A stretch of 64,000 nucleotides of DNA from Nitrosopumilus piranensis (GTDB taxonomy: Archaea; Thermoproteota; Nitrososphaeria; Nitrososphaerales; Nitrosopumilaceae), in NCBI RefSeq assembly GCF_000875775.1, contig NZ_CP010868.1:496001-560000 (forward strand). Reading direction: 5' to 3'. This document shows, piece by piece, positions 52,464 to 61,996 of the stretch. Within the stretch, counting starts at the first letter, position 1, and each line of letters starts with the position of its first letter. Position numbers and translations under genes: made by a program. Under the pieces are notes generated by a model. It did no database searches, was not told the DNA's origin, and worked only from the letters and a program-made list of their open reading frames with translations.

Positions 52464-53579
52464 GTGAGTGGGAAAGATCAATCTGTTGTTAGCAAAGAAG
52501 CTTTGATGAGTACGAAACCTGGAAAACAAATTATGAAACAAGGTTTATTCAAATCAAAAGGTTACAAATTATTTAATAAATACAAAGAAGAAACAGAAAA
52601 CGAATTTCCAAATTTTGCTGAAAGATTTGCTAAATGTCTTTTAAATGAAATTAAATCTGACAATGATCCTAACTCTACACAACAAGCCTTTGCAGATGAA
52701 GTAGGTTCAACTGAAATTATTCTAAATGCTTCTGAAATTGAGCCTATAAAATCAAAACTTGAAAGTCCTGATGTGTTAAAAGATAGGGTACTTCGAATTT
52801 TGAATTCTAATTTTGTCAAAATGACATTTCCTGTTTTTAATGCCCTCTTTGATGGTGCTGCAGAATATACTGGTAGAAATGATCCACAACTACGACAAGA
52901 TATAGTTGAAGGTCACATATTGGCAATTGATCTTAGTGAACCAATGGATCGAATTGTAGATAAAGATGAAGACTTGGAGTATCTTGATGATTACAAATTA
53001 ATGAATCCATACATCTTGAAATTAGCTCGTGAAAAAATTTCAAAAGGCGGTGATGAGGTTTTAAAAGAATTTGAAGAAGGTTTCAAGGATGCAAGAGTCG
53101 GACAATATCTTGATGAAAAACTAAAATCAAAACCAACAAAAATTACTGAAGAAGAAATGACACTTTCTTACAAAAAATATCGTGCAGTAATGGGAACTGC
53201 GGGAAGAAATATGGCATTAGCTGAAAGACCTCTTGGAGAAGTTTTCTATTTGGGAATGGCAAGAGCTGCTGAAGGTGTTGGATGTGGAAATGAAATTGAG
53301 GATTCTATTAAAAATGGATTTGTAAAAATTCCCTCATGGCCACTTTACTATTCATTATTAGCAAATGATGTCAAAAAAGGATTTGAAATTACTTTGGAGA
53401 AGAGTAATTTGTATTTACAAGATGCAAGACTTGCAATAGAATTACTTCCAGAAGCGTTTTCTCACAAAGAATTTTTAGAATTTCTGTTCTTAACTGTAGA
53501 TCATTATAATCAATATTGGTATAACCAACTACAAAAGGCCAATAAATGGTCTGAATTTGAATCAAAACTCCCCAAGTGA
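52464..53579 (+). CDS. Protein of unknown function, coupled to RFC large subunit
   Basis: 371 residues from GTG, mostly helical, without Cys clusters or recognised enzyme motifs. Notable stretches are EFPNFAERFAKCLLNEIKSD, FNALFDGAAEYTGRNDPQLR, ALAERPLGEVFYLGMARAAE and FVKIPSWPLYYSLLANDVKK. The stop is 8 bases before the rfcL ATG, and the Cys-rich gene after rfcL overlaps by 4 bases, so the three form one operon. A role with clamp loading or DNA repair is guilt by association only. Confidence 0.65.
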   Translation: MSGKDQSVVSKEALMSTKPGKQIMKQGLFKSKGYKLFNKYKEETENEFPNFAERFAKCLLNEIKSDNDPNSTQQAFADEVGSTEIILNASEIEPIKSKLESPDVLKDRVLRILNSNFVKMTFPVFNALFDGAAEYTGRNDPQLRQDIVEGHILAIDLSEPMDRIVDKDEDLEYLDDYKLMNPYILKLAREKISKGGDEVLKEFEEGFKDARVGQYLDEKLKSKPTKITEEEMTLSYKKYRAVMGTAGRNMALAERPLGEVFYLGMARAAEGVGCGNEIEDSIKNGFVKIPSWPLYYSLLANDVKKGFEITLEKSNLYLQDARLAIELLPEAFSHKEFLEFLFLTVDHYNQYWYNQLQKANKWSEFESKLPK

Positions 53580-53587
53580 TAGCATTG

Positions 53588-54745
53588 ATGTGGTCTGAAA
53601 AACACCGACCTCAGAACATTTCTGATATGGTTGGAAATGAAGAATCTCGTGCTTTAATCATGGAATGGTTTGCAAAATGGAAGAAAGGTACAAAGCCTTT
53701 GCTCTTGGTTGGCCCACCTGGAATAGGAAAGACAACTATGGCTTTTCTTGTTGCAAAACAATTTGGATATGATATGATTGGCCTTAATGCAAGTGATGTG
53801 CGAAACAAATCTCGAATAAATGACATTCTTACTCCTGTTTTAGGGAATGTAAGCGTACTTGGGACTCCAATGATTTTTGTAGATGAAGTAGATGGAATTC
53901 ATGGTCGTGGTGACTATGGTGGGGTTGCAGCACTTGTTGATATTTTAAAAGAACCAACGGTTCCAATTATTCTAGCTGCAAATAATGACTCTGCTGATAA
54001 AATGAAAAACATCAAAAAAGTTGTAAAGACAATATATTTCAAAAGAATTCCTCCACGATTACTTAGGGTATACCTGGAAAATATTTTGAAAAAAGAAAGT
54101 GCAAAACTTAGCCCTGGTTCTTTGATTAAAGTGATTGATAAATCACGTGGTGACATTCGTTCTATGATAAATCTAACTCAATCTTTGGTAACTGGTTTTA
54201 ATCCACAAACAGAAACAACATTTGAAAAAATTGATGTTGAAGAAGGTGTTAATGCATTTTTTAAATCAAAATCTGTTGATGAAGCTAGAAGTGTATTGTA
54301 TTCAATGCAAATTGATCCTAGAGAAAAAATTAATGCATTTTATTCTAGTATTGTTACTAGTAATCTTGATAATGACACATTTGCAAAATATCTAAACATT
54401 ATTTCAGAAGCTGATGTACTCTATGGAAAAATTATTAGAACACAAAATTGGAGATTACTAAGATATCTAAATGATATCTTGATAAAACTATATCACAATG
54501 ATGATAGAATAAGATTTTCACAATACAATCTTTCATGGCCTTTGCTTAATCGTATTCGTTGGGATGGTGCAAAAATTAAATCACTTTCATCTATTATGGC
54601 AAAAAAATTACACTTATCTTCTAGCGCATTTGTAACATTTGGTTTGCCTTTTGTTTTATTTTGTATTAAAAATAAAACATTAGAGTTAGAATTAGAAGAA
54701 ACATTTGGAGATATTATTGATAAGGAGATTGAGTTAATGCAATGA
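53588..54745 (+). CDS. rfcL: Replication factor C large subunit
   Basis: 385 residues from the ATG at 53588 (MWSEKHRPQNISDMVGNEES); a GTG at 53576 gives four more. Walker A VGPPGIGKTTMAFL, Walker B MIFVDEVDGIHGRGD, sensor AANNDS. No SRC box, as expected for the large subunit. The long C-terminal domain of some RFC-L proteins, with its PCNA-binding tail, is short here. Partner of rfcS at 28993. Confidence 0.93.
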   Translation: MWSEKHRPQNISDMVGNEESRALIMEWFAKWKKGTKPLLLVGPPGIGKTTMAFLVAKQFGYDMIGLNASDVRNKSRINDILTPVLGNVSVLGTPMIFVDEVDGIHGRGDYGGVAALVDILKEPTVPIILAANNDSADKMKNIKKVVKTIYFKRIPPRLLRVYLENILKKESAKLSPGSLIKVIDKSRGDIRSMINLTQSLVTGFNPQTETTFEKIDVEEGVNAFFKSKSVDEARSVLYSMQIDPREKINAFYSSIVTSNLDNDTFAKYLNIISEADVLYGKIIRTQNWRLLRYLNDILIKLYHNDDRIRFSQYNLSWPLLNRIRWDGAKIKSLSSIMAKKLHLSSSAFVTFGLPFVLFCIKNKTLELELEETFGDIIDKEIELMQ

Positions 54746-55053
54746 GTTGGAGAAAGATTCCCATGAAATTTCCAGGAACTTGTATTGTATGCAATGAAAA
54801 AATAGAGATCAACGAAATTGGTCTATGGGCAAAAGGACTTGGAGTAAAACATGAAAAATGTGCCGAAGTCAATGAATTACAATGCATTGTATGTGGCTCC
54901 CCTGCTGGTTGTCCCCAATGTGAGTTTCAGGAAAATTGTGACATTCCTAATGTTTCTCAATTTTGTGTGTGTAGAAAATGTGGTGAGCAAAATGATGTCT
55001 TTGGGTTATATCAGAAGGCCACAAACAAAAAATTTCCAATTATTAACTCCTGA
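54742..55053 (+). CDS. Small protein with eleven cysteines, likely zinc-binding
   Basis: 103 residues overlapping the rfcL stop by 4 bases. CIVCNEK near residue 14, HEKC, then ELQCIVCGSPAGCPQCEFQE and QFCVCRKCGEQND. The number of Cys pairs fits two or three zincs. No named family comes to mind. Translational coupling to a clamp-loader subunit makes it a candidate replication or repair accessory. Confidence 0.7.
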   Translation: MSWRKIPMKFPGTCIVCNEKIEINEIGLWAKGLGVKHEKCAEVNELQCIVCGSPAGCPQCEFQENCDIPNVSQFCVCRKCGEQNDVFGLYQKATNKKFPIINS

Positions 55054-55156
55054 TTTTCTAAAATCCTCAATGATCTCCAAATTATTTTAAAAAATAAGTA
55101 ATACTTTTCTTTCAAACTAAATTAATATAGGAAAACACATTGCTGTAGATTACGTC

Positions 55157-56704
55157 ATGCATTCTGAAAAAATTGAAGACTATGTAAAAAAGAGAAATAC
55201 TGCTCTTCAGGGCGGCGGTCAAGACAGAATTAAGGCACAACATGAAAAGGGTAAGTTAACTGCTCGTGAGAGAATTGATCTTTTACTTGATGAGGGTTCC
55301 TTTACTGAAATGGATCCAATGACAACTCATCATTACCATGAATATGATATGCAAAAAAAGAAATTCTTTACAGATGGTGTTGTTGGCGGTTATGGAACAG
55401 TAAATGGTAGACAAATCTTTGTCTTTGCATATGATTTCACTGTACTTGGTGGTACATTGAGTCAGATGGGTGCCAGAAAAATTACTAAATTAATGGATCA
55501 TGCAGTTAGAACTGGATGCCCCATTATTGGAATAATGGATTCAGGTGGAGCAAGAATTCAGGAAGGAATTATGAGTCTTGATGGGTTTGCAGATATCTTT
55601 TATCACAATCAACTAGCTTCAGGAGTAATTCCACAAATTACTGCAAGTATTGGACCCTCTGCTGGAGGTTCGGTGTATTCTCCAGCTATGACTGATTTTG
55701 TTATTATGGTCGACAAAGCTGGTACCATGTTCGTTACAGGTCCTGATGTTGTCAAGACTGTACTAGGAGAAGAAATTTCATTTGATGATCTTGGTGGTGC
55801 AATGACACATGGTTCAAAAAGTGGTGTTGCACACTTTGTTGCACAAAATGAATACGAATGTATGGATTATATTAAAAAATTAATTTCATTTCTTCCTCAA
55901 AATAATTCTGAAGATCCCCCAAAACTTACAACTGATGATGATCCAAATAGATTAGACCATAATCTCATTAACATTATTCCAGAAAATCCACTACAACCAT
56001 ATGACATGAAAGAAATTATAAATTCAATTGTAGATGACCATAAATTCTTTGAAGTTCATGAATTGTTTGCACCAAATGTTGTAGTAGGTTATGGAAGAAT
56101 GGATGGGCAAGTAGTGGGAATTATTGCAAACAATCCAATGCATCTTGCAGGTGCACTAGATATTGATTCATCAAACAAGGCAGCACGTTTCATTAGATTT
56201 TGTGATGCATTTAACATCCCCTTAATTACTTTAGTAGATACTCCTGGTTACATGCCAGGTTCAAATCAGGAACACAATGGTATCATCAGACATGGTAGCA
56301 AACTACTTTATGCATATTGTGAGGCAACTGTTCCAAGAATCACTTTGGTAATTGGAAAAGCTTATGGTGGTGCATACATTGCAATGGGAAGCAAAAACCT
56401 TAGAACTGACGTTAATTACGCATGGCCAACTGCACGTTGTGCCGTATTGGGTGGAGAGGCCGCTGTCAAAATCATGTACAGAAAAGAACTTCAAAATACA
56501 GATGATGCTGAAGCACTAAAGAAAAAACTAATTGATGAATTTGCAGAAAAGTTTGAGAACCCATACGTTGCAGCCTCACATGGAACTGTAGATAACGTAA
56601 TTGATCCTGCTGAAACTAGACCTATGTTGATTAAAGCACTTAAAATGCTTGCAAACAAAAGAGAAAAACAACTTCCAAGAAAACATGGAAATATTAACCT
56701 GTGA
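55157..56704 (+). CDS. Acetyl/propionyl-CoA carboxylase, carboxyltransferase subunit
   Basis: 515 residues. Crotonase-like halves with KLTARERIDLLLDEGSFTEM, MDSGGARIQEGIMSL, TASIGPSAGGSVYSPA, VDTPGYMPGSNQEHNG and GKAYGGAYIAMGSKN. It takes carbon dioxide from biotin to acetyl-CoA or propionyl-CoA, giving malonyl- or methylmalonyl-CoA, the entry steps of the 3-hydroxypropionate/4-hydroxybutyrate cycle. It is first of the three carboxylase genes, spaced 6 bases apart. Confidence 0.95.
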   Translation: MHSEKIEDYVKKRNTALQGGGQDRIKAQHEKGKLTARERIDLLLDEGSFTEMDPMTTHHYHEYDMQKKKFFTDGVVGGYGTVNGRQIFVFAYDFTVLGGTLSQMGARKITKLMDHAVRTGCPIIGIMDSGGARIQEGIMSLDGFADIFYHNQLASGVIPQITASIGPSAGGSVYSPAMTDFVIMVDKAGTMFVTGPDVVKTVLGEEISFDDLGGAMTHGSKSGVAHFVAQNEYECMDYIKKLISFLPQNNSEDPPKLTTDDDPNRLDHNLINIIPENPLQPYDMKEIINSIVDDHKFFEVHELFAPNVVVGYGRMDGQVVGIIANNPMHLAGALDIDSSNKAARFIRFCDAFNIPLITLVDTPGYMPGSNQEHNGIIRHGSKLLYAYCEATVPRITLVIGKAYGGAYIAMGSKNLRTDVNYAWPTARCAVLGGEAAVKIMYRKELQNTDDAEALKKKLIDEFAEKFENPYVAASHGTVDNVIDPAETRPMLIKALKMLANKREKQLPRKHGNINL

Positions 56705-56710
56705 TTAAAG

Positions 56711-58198
56711 ATGATTGAAAAAGTACTAATTGCAAACAGAGGAGAAATTGCTCTAAGAGTAATTAGAACATGTAATGCATTAGGAATAAAAACTGTTGCA
56801 GTATATTCTGATGAGGACTACAATTCATTACATGTAAAGAAAGCTGATGAATCTTATCACATTGGCGAGGCCGCTCCTGCAAAATCATATCTTAATCAAG
56901 AAAAAATCCTCGATGTAATGTTATCTTCTGGAACAGATGCCGTACATCCAGGTTATGGTTTCCTTTCTGAAAATGATGACTTTGCAAGACTTTGTGAAAA
57001 AAATAAAATCAATTTCATTGGCCCATCTGCAGATTCAATGAATCTTTGTGGTGATAAAATGGAATGCAAAGCTGCAATGTTAAAAGCTAAAGTTCCAACA
57101 GTACCTGGAAGTCCAGGGCTAGTAAAAGATGCTGATGAAGCAGAAAAAATTGCAAATGACATTGGTTATCCTGTTCTATTGAAATCTGTTTATGGTGGTG
57201 GAGGCCGTGGAATTAGATTAGTTACTAATGACAAAGAATTACGAGAAGGATTTGAAACTGTTACATCTGAATCTATATCTGCTGTTGGAAAATCTGCAAT
57301 CATCGTTGAAAAGTTTCTAGAAAAAACAAGACACATTGAATACCAAATGTGTAGGGATCATCATGGTAATGCAGTTCATCTCTTTGAAAGAGAATGCTCA
57401 ATTCAAAGACGAAATCAAAAACTAATCGAACAAACCCCTTCCCCTGTTGTAGATGCATCAAAAAGAGAGGAAATTGGTGAACTAGTTGTTAGGGCCGCAG
57501 AAGCTGTTGATTATACAAATCTTGGTACTGCAGAATTCTTAAGAGCAGACAATGGAGAATTTTACTTTATTGAGATTAACGCACGACTCCAAGTAGAACA
57601 TCCTATTAGTGAAATGGTTTCGGGATTAGACTTTGTTAAATTACAAATTGATATTGCCAATGGAGAACCACTTCCATTCAAACAAAAAGATCTAAAAATG
57701 AATGGTTATGCTATTGAATGTAGAATTAATGCAGAAGATACCTTCTTGGACTTTGCACCTTCAACTGGACCTGTTCCAGATGTAACAATACCTGCAGGGC
57801 CAAATGTTAGATGTGACACATATCTATATTCTGGATGTACAGTGTCTCCATTTTATGATTCATTAATGGCAAAACTCTGTACATGGGGACCTACATTTGA
57901 AGAATCTAGAACAAGAATGCTTACTGCATTAAATGACATGTACGTTCAAGGTGTAGAGACATCAATTCCACTTTACAAAACAATTCTAAATTCGGAAGAA
58001 TACAAAAAAGGAGAATTGTCAACTGACTTTTTGAAACGTTATGATATGATTAATAGATTAACCGAGGACCTTAAAAAAGAGAAAGAAGAGAAGAGTGAAG
58101 CTGCTTTGGCTGCTGCCATAATTCATTCTGAATATTTCAAGAGTAGAGTTCAAAACAGTGATGCTAACAGTACAAGTTGGAAACACAAATTGGATTGA
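56711..58198 (+). CDS. accC: Acetyl/propionyl-CoA carboxylase, biotin carboxylase subunit
   Basis: 495 residues. Start IEKVLIANRGEIALRVIRTC, ATP-grasp with VYGGGGRGIRLV, EKFLEKTRHIEYQMCRD, and EINARLQVEHPISEMVSGLD. It carboxylates the biotin on the next protein with bicarbonate and ATP. The C-terminal 50 residues (EDLKKEKEEKSEAALAAAII) are extra relative to bacterial AccC. Confidence 0.95.
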   Translation: MIEKVLIANRGEIALRVIRTCNALGIKTVAVYSDEDYNSLHVKKADESYHIGEAAPAKSYLNQEKILDVMLSSGTDAVHPGYGFLSENDDFARLCEKNKINFIGPSADSMNLCGDKMECKAAMLKAKVPTVPGSPGLVKDADEAEKIANDIGYPVLLKSVYGGGGRGIRLVTNDKELREGFETVTSESISAVGKSAIIVEKFLEKTRHIEYQMCRDHHGNAVHLFERECSIQRRNQKLIEQTPSPVVDASKREEIGELVVRAAEAVDYTNLGTAEFLRADNGEFYFIEINARLQVEHPISEMVSGLDFVKLQIDIANGEPLPFKQKDLKMNGYAIECRINAEDTFLDFAPSTGPVPDVTIPAGPNVRCDTYLYSGCTVSPFYDSLMAKLCTWGPTFEESRTRMLTALNDMYVQGVETSIPLYKTILNSEEYKKGELSTDFLKRYDMINRLTEDLKKEKEEKSEAALAAAIIHSEYFKSRVQNSDANSTSWKHKLD

Positions 58199-58204
58199 TG
58201 ATTA

Positions 58205-58717
58205 ATGAACTATAAGATATCTGACATTGAAAAATCATTTGAAGGAAAAATTGTTGAAAATTTAGGTAACAATGATTATGTAATTAAGATTAATGACAAG
58301 GATCACCAATTAAGAATTCTTAACATGGATGCAAAAGGAATAGAATTTATCTTAGATCAACAATATCATAAAGCAAAATATCTTGAGACTTCAACTAATG
58401 AAATAAATCTTGTAATTGATCATGTTCCAGTAACACTAAACATGAACACTCATTTTGATGAAGTTGTTTTCAAAAATTCTGGTGGCGGTGGTTCAGGTGG
58501 TGCGCAATTAGCACTCAAAAGCCAAATCCCGGGAAAAGTTGTATCTATTGCAGTTGCTGAAGGTGATTCCGTTAAGAAAGGTGATGTTATCTGTACTCTA
58601 GAATCAATGAAGATGCAAGTTGCAGTCAAAGCACACAAAGATGGTGTGCTTAAAAATTTAAAAATTAAAGAAGGTGCAACTGTCGCAAAAGGCGACGTCA
58701 TTGCCGATTTAGAATAA
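58205..58717 (+). CDS. accB: Biotin carboxyl carrier protein
   Basis: 170 residues. An N-terminal beta domain (about 1-90), a Gly/Ser linker GGGGSGGAQ, then the biotinyl domain with the target lysine in TLESMKMQVAVK (about residue 137). It shuttles carboxylated biotin between the two upstream subunits. Last gene of the operon, with a run of A/T before the convergent peroxiredoxin. Confidence 0.95.
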   Translation: MNYKISDIEKSFEGKIVENLGNNDYVIKINDKDHQLRILNMDAKGIEFILDQQYHKAKYLETSTNEINLVIDHVPVTLNMNTHFDEVVFKNSGGGGSGGAQLALKSQIPGKVVSIAVAEGDSVKKGDVICTLESMKMQVAVKAHKDGVLKNLKIKEGATVAKGDVIADLE

Positions 58718-58733
58718 AAAAAGAAATTTTTTC

Positions 58734-59198
58734 CTACTTGAGGAAATTTTTAATTTCTTCATAGTTTGGTTCTTTTAATGGATCTTCTGAAACCCATTTG
58801 TAACCAATCTTACCATCTTCCATAATTACAAAAACAGAACGTTTTGCAGCATTGTAGTCTTTGATGTGAAGCAGATCTTTCATCAATATGTCGTAATCTC
58901 TAATTGTTTTACTGTTGTAATCTCCCAATAATGGAAAATTAAAGTTGTGTTTTTCTGCAAATGCTTTGTTTGCAAAAGGCCCATCATTACTTATTGCTAC
59001 TACTTGTGCACCCATATCTGCAATCTCTTGCCAAGAGTCTCTGAATGTACATAGCTCAGTTTCACATACAGGAGAACTAGCTGCAACTATGAATGAAAGA
59101 ACGATTTTTTTTCCTTTGAATTCATCCAAAGTCCGCATTTTTAGTTCTGTATCTGGAAGCTCAAAATTTGGAGCAATATCTCCAATATTCACTGACAT
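58734..59198 (-). CDS. Peroxiredoxin (AhpC/TSA-family)
   Basis: 154 residues. GDIAPNFELPDTELKMRTLD, the peroxidatic Cys in ASSPVCETELCTFRDSW, and SVFVIMEDGKIGYKWVSEDP. A second Cys five residues on (ETELC) could be the resolving one. It detoxifies peroxides using thioredoxin, of which the window has two. The usual T before PVC is S here. Confidence 0.88.
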   Translation of the reverse strand: MSVNIGDIAPNFELPDTELKMRTLDEFKGKKIVLSFIVAASSPVCETELCTFRDSWQEIADMGAQVVAISNDGPFANKAFAEKHNFNFPLLGDYNSKTIRDYDILMKDLLHIKDYNAAKRSVFVIMEDGKIGYKWVSEDPLKEPNYEEIKNFLK

Positions 59199-59280
59199 GA
59201 TCGCAATTAATCAATGTTCTATAAAGTACTTTAGAAAAAATTCTTTTTTCCGAAAAATGATCCAAAAAAGGAAACATACC

Positions 59281-59303
59281 TTTTTATACAAAAATCAGGG
59301 TGA
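59281..59303 (+). promoter_or_regulatory. Promoter and ribosome site of the nuo operon
   Basis: TTTTTATACA (59281-59290) is the TATA box, and AGGGTGA (59297-59303) is a strong archaeal ribosome-binding site 9 bases before the nuoA TTG at 59313. The spacing supports TTG as the true start. Confidence 0.55.
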
Positions 59304-59312
59304 AAAGCTAAA

Positions 59313-59687
59313 TTGGTCGGGGAATTAGCGGGCAATTACAGTACTGTGGTATTGATGTTTGCCTTTGGTATAGCAGCAATGGCACCTGCATTGATTATTT
59401 CACGAATGGTCTCTCCCCGAAAACGAAGTAACCCTGTAAAATTTTTACCAATGGAATGTGGTCAGGTTCCATCTGGAGAAGGACGAACGCATTTCATGAT
59501 GCAGTATTATCCGTATATTCTCATGTTTGTAGTATTTGATGTAATGGCAATTTTCTTGTATGCATGGGGAAGTGCTCTTTTGGAACTTCCCAAGAGTGCA
59601 ACTTTACCAATGATGGGATTTTTAGCAATAATGTTCGGTGCAATGGCTTTTGCATTGTACCAATCAGGGAGAAGAAGAATATGGTAG
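59313..59687 (+). CDS. nuoA: NADH-quinone oxidoreductase (complex I) subunit A
   Basis: 124 residues from TTG. Three membrane helices and the family loop FLPMECGQVPSGEGRTHFMM with the conserved ECG. First of the seven nuo genes here (A, B, C, D, H, I, J) in the classical order. NuoA lies at the quinone-access gate. Confidence 0.94.
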   Translation: MVGELAGNYSTVVLMFAFGIAAMAPALIISRMVSPRKRSNPVKFLPMECGQVPSGEGRTHFMMQYYPYILMFVVFDVMAIFLYAWGSALLELPKSATLPMMGFLAIMFGAMAFALYQSGRRRIW

Positions 59688-59727
59688 TTTTTTATACAAA
59701 TCAAATTAACGAGGTTAGGGGATAAGA

Positions 59728-60252
59728 TTGCTTAAAGACTTGGTAACACCAGAAAATGCAAATGTCTTTGTAGGAAAACTAGGGGATATTTTAGAACGAG
59801 CAATCGATAAACCATTGGGCTACGCCATCAATTGGGGTAGAATTTGGTCACTCTGGCCTGTTCACATTGAAACAGCTTGTTGCAGTGTAGAATTTGGTGC
59901 AGCATCAAGTCCACGATATGATGTTGAAAGATTTGGTATCATTGAAGCATTTGGATCACTTAGACAATGTGATCTAGTTGTTGTTCAAGGAACTATTACA
60001 AGAAAGATGGCACCACGTCTCAGATTAGTTTATGATCAAATGCCAGAACCAAAGTATGTAATTGCTATGGGAGCTTGTGCAATTACTGGAGGATTGTATT
60101 TTGATTCATACAATGTACTTCCAGGAATTGATGGAGTGATTCCAGTTGATGTCTATGTTCCAGGTTGCCCACCTAGACCTGAAACTCTCATACAAGGATG
60201 TATTTTACTGCAAGAAAAAATCAAGAGAATGAAGGCTAGGAAGTTTGTATAA
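59728..60252 (+). CDS. nuoB: Complex I subunit B
   Basis: 174 residues from TTG. It holds the N2 [4Fe-4S] cluster: the tandem Cys of ETACCSVEFGAASSPRYD, MGACAITGG and VPGCPPRPE. N2 passes electrons to quinone. Overlaps nuoC by one base. Confidence 0.95.
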   Translation: MLKDLVTPENANVFVGKLGDILERAIDKPLGYAINWGRIWSLWPVHIETACCSVEFGAASSPRYDVERFGIIEAFGSLRQCDLVVVQGTITRKMAPRLRLVYDQMPEPKYVIAMGACAITGGLYFDSYNVLPGIDGVIPVDVYVPGCPPRPETLIQGCILLQEKIKRMKARKFV

Positions 60253-60857
60253 TGAGTAGTGAATCTGAAAAACCAGCAGCAGAGGCAAAACCTGAAGAGA
60301 AACCGACCCCTCCTAAACCTGCACCAAAACCAGCCGCAAAAGCTGAAGAAAAACCAGTTGAACTTCCAGCATTTGAGAAAGGAATTTCAGATAAATTAGT
60401 AGAAAAGTTTGGAGATAAAGTCGAAGTAAATTTTGTAAAAGAAGATAGAATTGGAATTAAAACAAGTAGGGAAAATGTTCATGATGTAGCCCAGTTTATT
60501 CGTGATGATTTACATTATGATCATGCAGAATCAGTCTCAGGTGTTGATTTTCCAGCAGATAATGAGATTGAAGTAGTTTATCATCTTGGATCTTATACTG
60601 AATCATCTCTTGCAAAGCAAATTCTTACATTATCAACTAGAGCTCCTAGAGAAACAAATCCAATTCCTGGACAGGACTCTACAAAACTTCCTAGTCTTAG
60701 AGATGTATTTTACAGCGTAGAGTTTGGTGAAAGAGAAGTTTTTGAGATGCTAGGTGTTTTCTTTGATGGTCATCCAGATAATAGACGATTACTTTTGCCC
60801 GAAGATTGGGCAGACTTGCCACCACTTCGAAAGGACTTTGCAATAAAAGGAAGATAA
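60252..60857 (+). CDS. nuoC: Complex I subunit C with Pro/Ala/Lys-rich N-terminal extension
   Basis: 201 residues. The first ~45 are a low-complexity Glu/Lys/Pro/Ala stretch (EEKPTPPKPAPKPAAKAEEK) that is not part of the family. The NuoC domain follows, with SVSGVDFPADNEIEVVYHLG and the signature REVFEMLGVFFDGHPDNRRL. Separate from NuoD, unlike fused enteric NuoCD. Confidence 0.92.
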   Translation: MSSESEKPAAEAKPEEKPTPPKPAPKPAAKAEEKPVELPAFEKGISDKLVEKFGDKVEVNFVKEDRIGIKTSRENVHDVAQFIRDDLHYDHAESVSGVDFPADNEIEVVYHLGSYTESSLAKQILTLSTRAPRETNPIPGQDSTKLPSLRDVFYSVEFGEREVFEMLGVFFDGHPDNRRLLLPEDWADLPPLRKDFAIKGR

Positions 60858-60859
60858 TC

Positions 60860-61996
60860 ATGACTGATATAATGCCACCAGGATTAGCACTCAAAAAAGT
60901 AGATGAGAGAATAATGACTCTCAATGTTGGACCACAACATCCAGGTTCAGGCCATATGAGAATTGTTGTTCAAATTGATGGTGACTATATTGTTGCATGT
61001 GATCCAGATCCAGGATATGTGCATCGTGGAGAAGAAAAGATGGCAGAATATAGAAACTATATCACAAATGTTCCTCACTTAGAGAGACCCGTAATTCATG
61101 ATTCATGTAATGTTCTCTATCCTTATGTTTTAGGAGCTGAAGAAATTCTTGGAATCGAAGTTCCAGAACGTGCAAAGTATGTTAGAGTAATTTGTTCAGA
61201 ACTAAATCGTTGTATCTATACCATGTATTGGCTTGCAATTTATGGAATTTTCTTAGGGCATTCTACAATGTTTATGTGGCCTGCAGGTGACAGAGAACTC
61301 CTAATTGATCTTATGGAGAAAGTATCTGGAGCTAGAGTAACTCATGCTCATTTTATTCCAGGTGGAGTACGAAATGATTTACCAGCAAACTTTGAAGATG
61401 TTTGTTTACGTCAAGTAAACTATTTTGAAAAACGTATCAAAGAATATGCAGCAGTATTTTATGATAACCCTATTTTGATTTCAAGAACTAGGGATACTGG
61501 GGTATTATCACGTGAAAATGCAATTAGATACGGAGTAACTGGCTCCGTACTTAGAGCAAGTGGTGTTGATTATGATCTAAGAGTAAAGGCACCATATGAT
61601 GTCTATGACGAATTAGATATTCATACCAATGTAATGAAAGAAGGTGATTCTTATGCAAGATCTAGAATTCCATGGCTTGATATGATTGAGAGTTGTAATA
61701 TTATTAGACAAGCATTACAAAAAATGCCAAAATCTGGTTCTGTTCGTGCTAAACTAAAACCAAATCCAAAGACAAAAGGTCCTGCAACCGTTTACAAACG
61801 TGTAGAATCTGGTAGAGGTTCTCTTGGTTGTTATATTGTATCTGATGGTAAACCTGAACCTTATAGAGTAAAAATGAGCGTTCCCTCATTTAGAAACTTA
61901 CTTGCATTACCTAATCTTTTGATTGGCGAAAAACTTGGTAATATGCCATCTGTTTATTGGAGTCTGAATTATTGGCCAGTGGAGGCAGATAGATAA
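60860..61996 (+). CDS. nuoD: Complex I subunit D
   Basis: 378 residues from the ATG at 60860 (MTDIMPPGLALKKVDERIMT). The longer frame from 60806 overlaps nuoC. Hallmarks: LNVGPQHPGSGHMR, DPDPGYVHRGEEKMAEYRNY and the C-terminal DLVFG-like end, here NYWPVEADR. It forms the quinone site with NuoB. Confidence 0.94.
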   Translation: MTDIMPPGLALKKVDERIMTLNVGPQHPGSGHMRIVVQIDGDYIVACDPDPGYVHRGEEKMAEYRNYITNVPHLERPVIHDSCNVLYPYVLGAEEILGIEVPERAKYVRVICSELNRCIYTMYWLAIYGIFLGHSTMFMWPAGDRELLIDLMEKVSGARVTHAHFIPGGVRNDLPANFEDVCLRQVNYFEKRIKEYAAVFYDNPILISRTRDTGVLSRENAIRYGVTGSVLRASGVDYDLRVKAPYDVYDELDIHTNVMKEGDSYARSRIPWLDMIESCNIIRQALQKMPKSGSVRAKLKPNPKTKGPATVYKRVESGRGSLGCYIVSDGKPEPYRVKMSVPSFRNLLALPNLLIGEKLGNMPSVYWSLNYWPVEADR

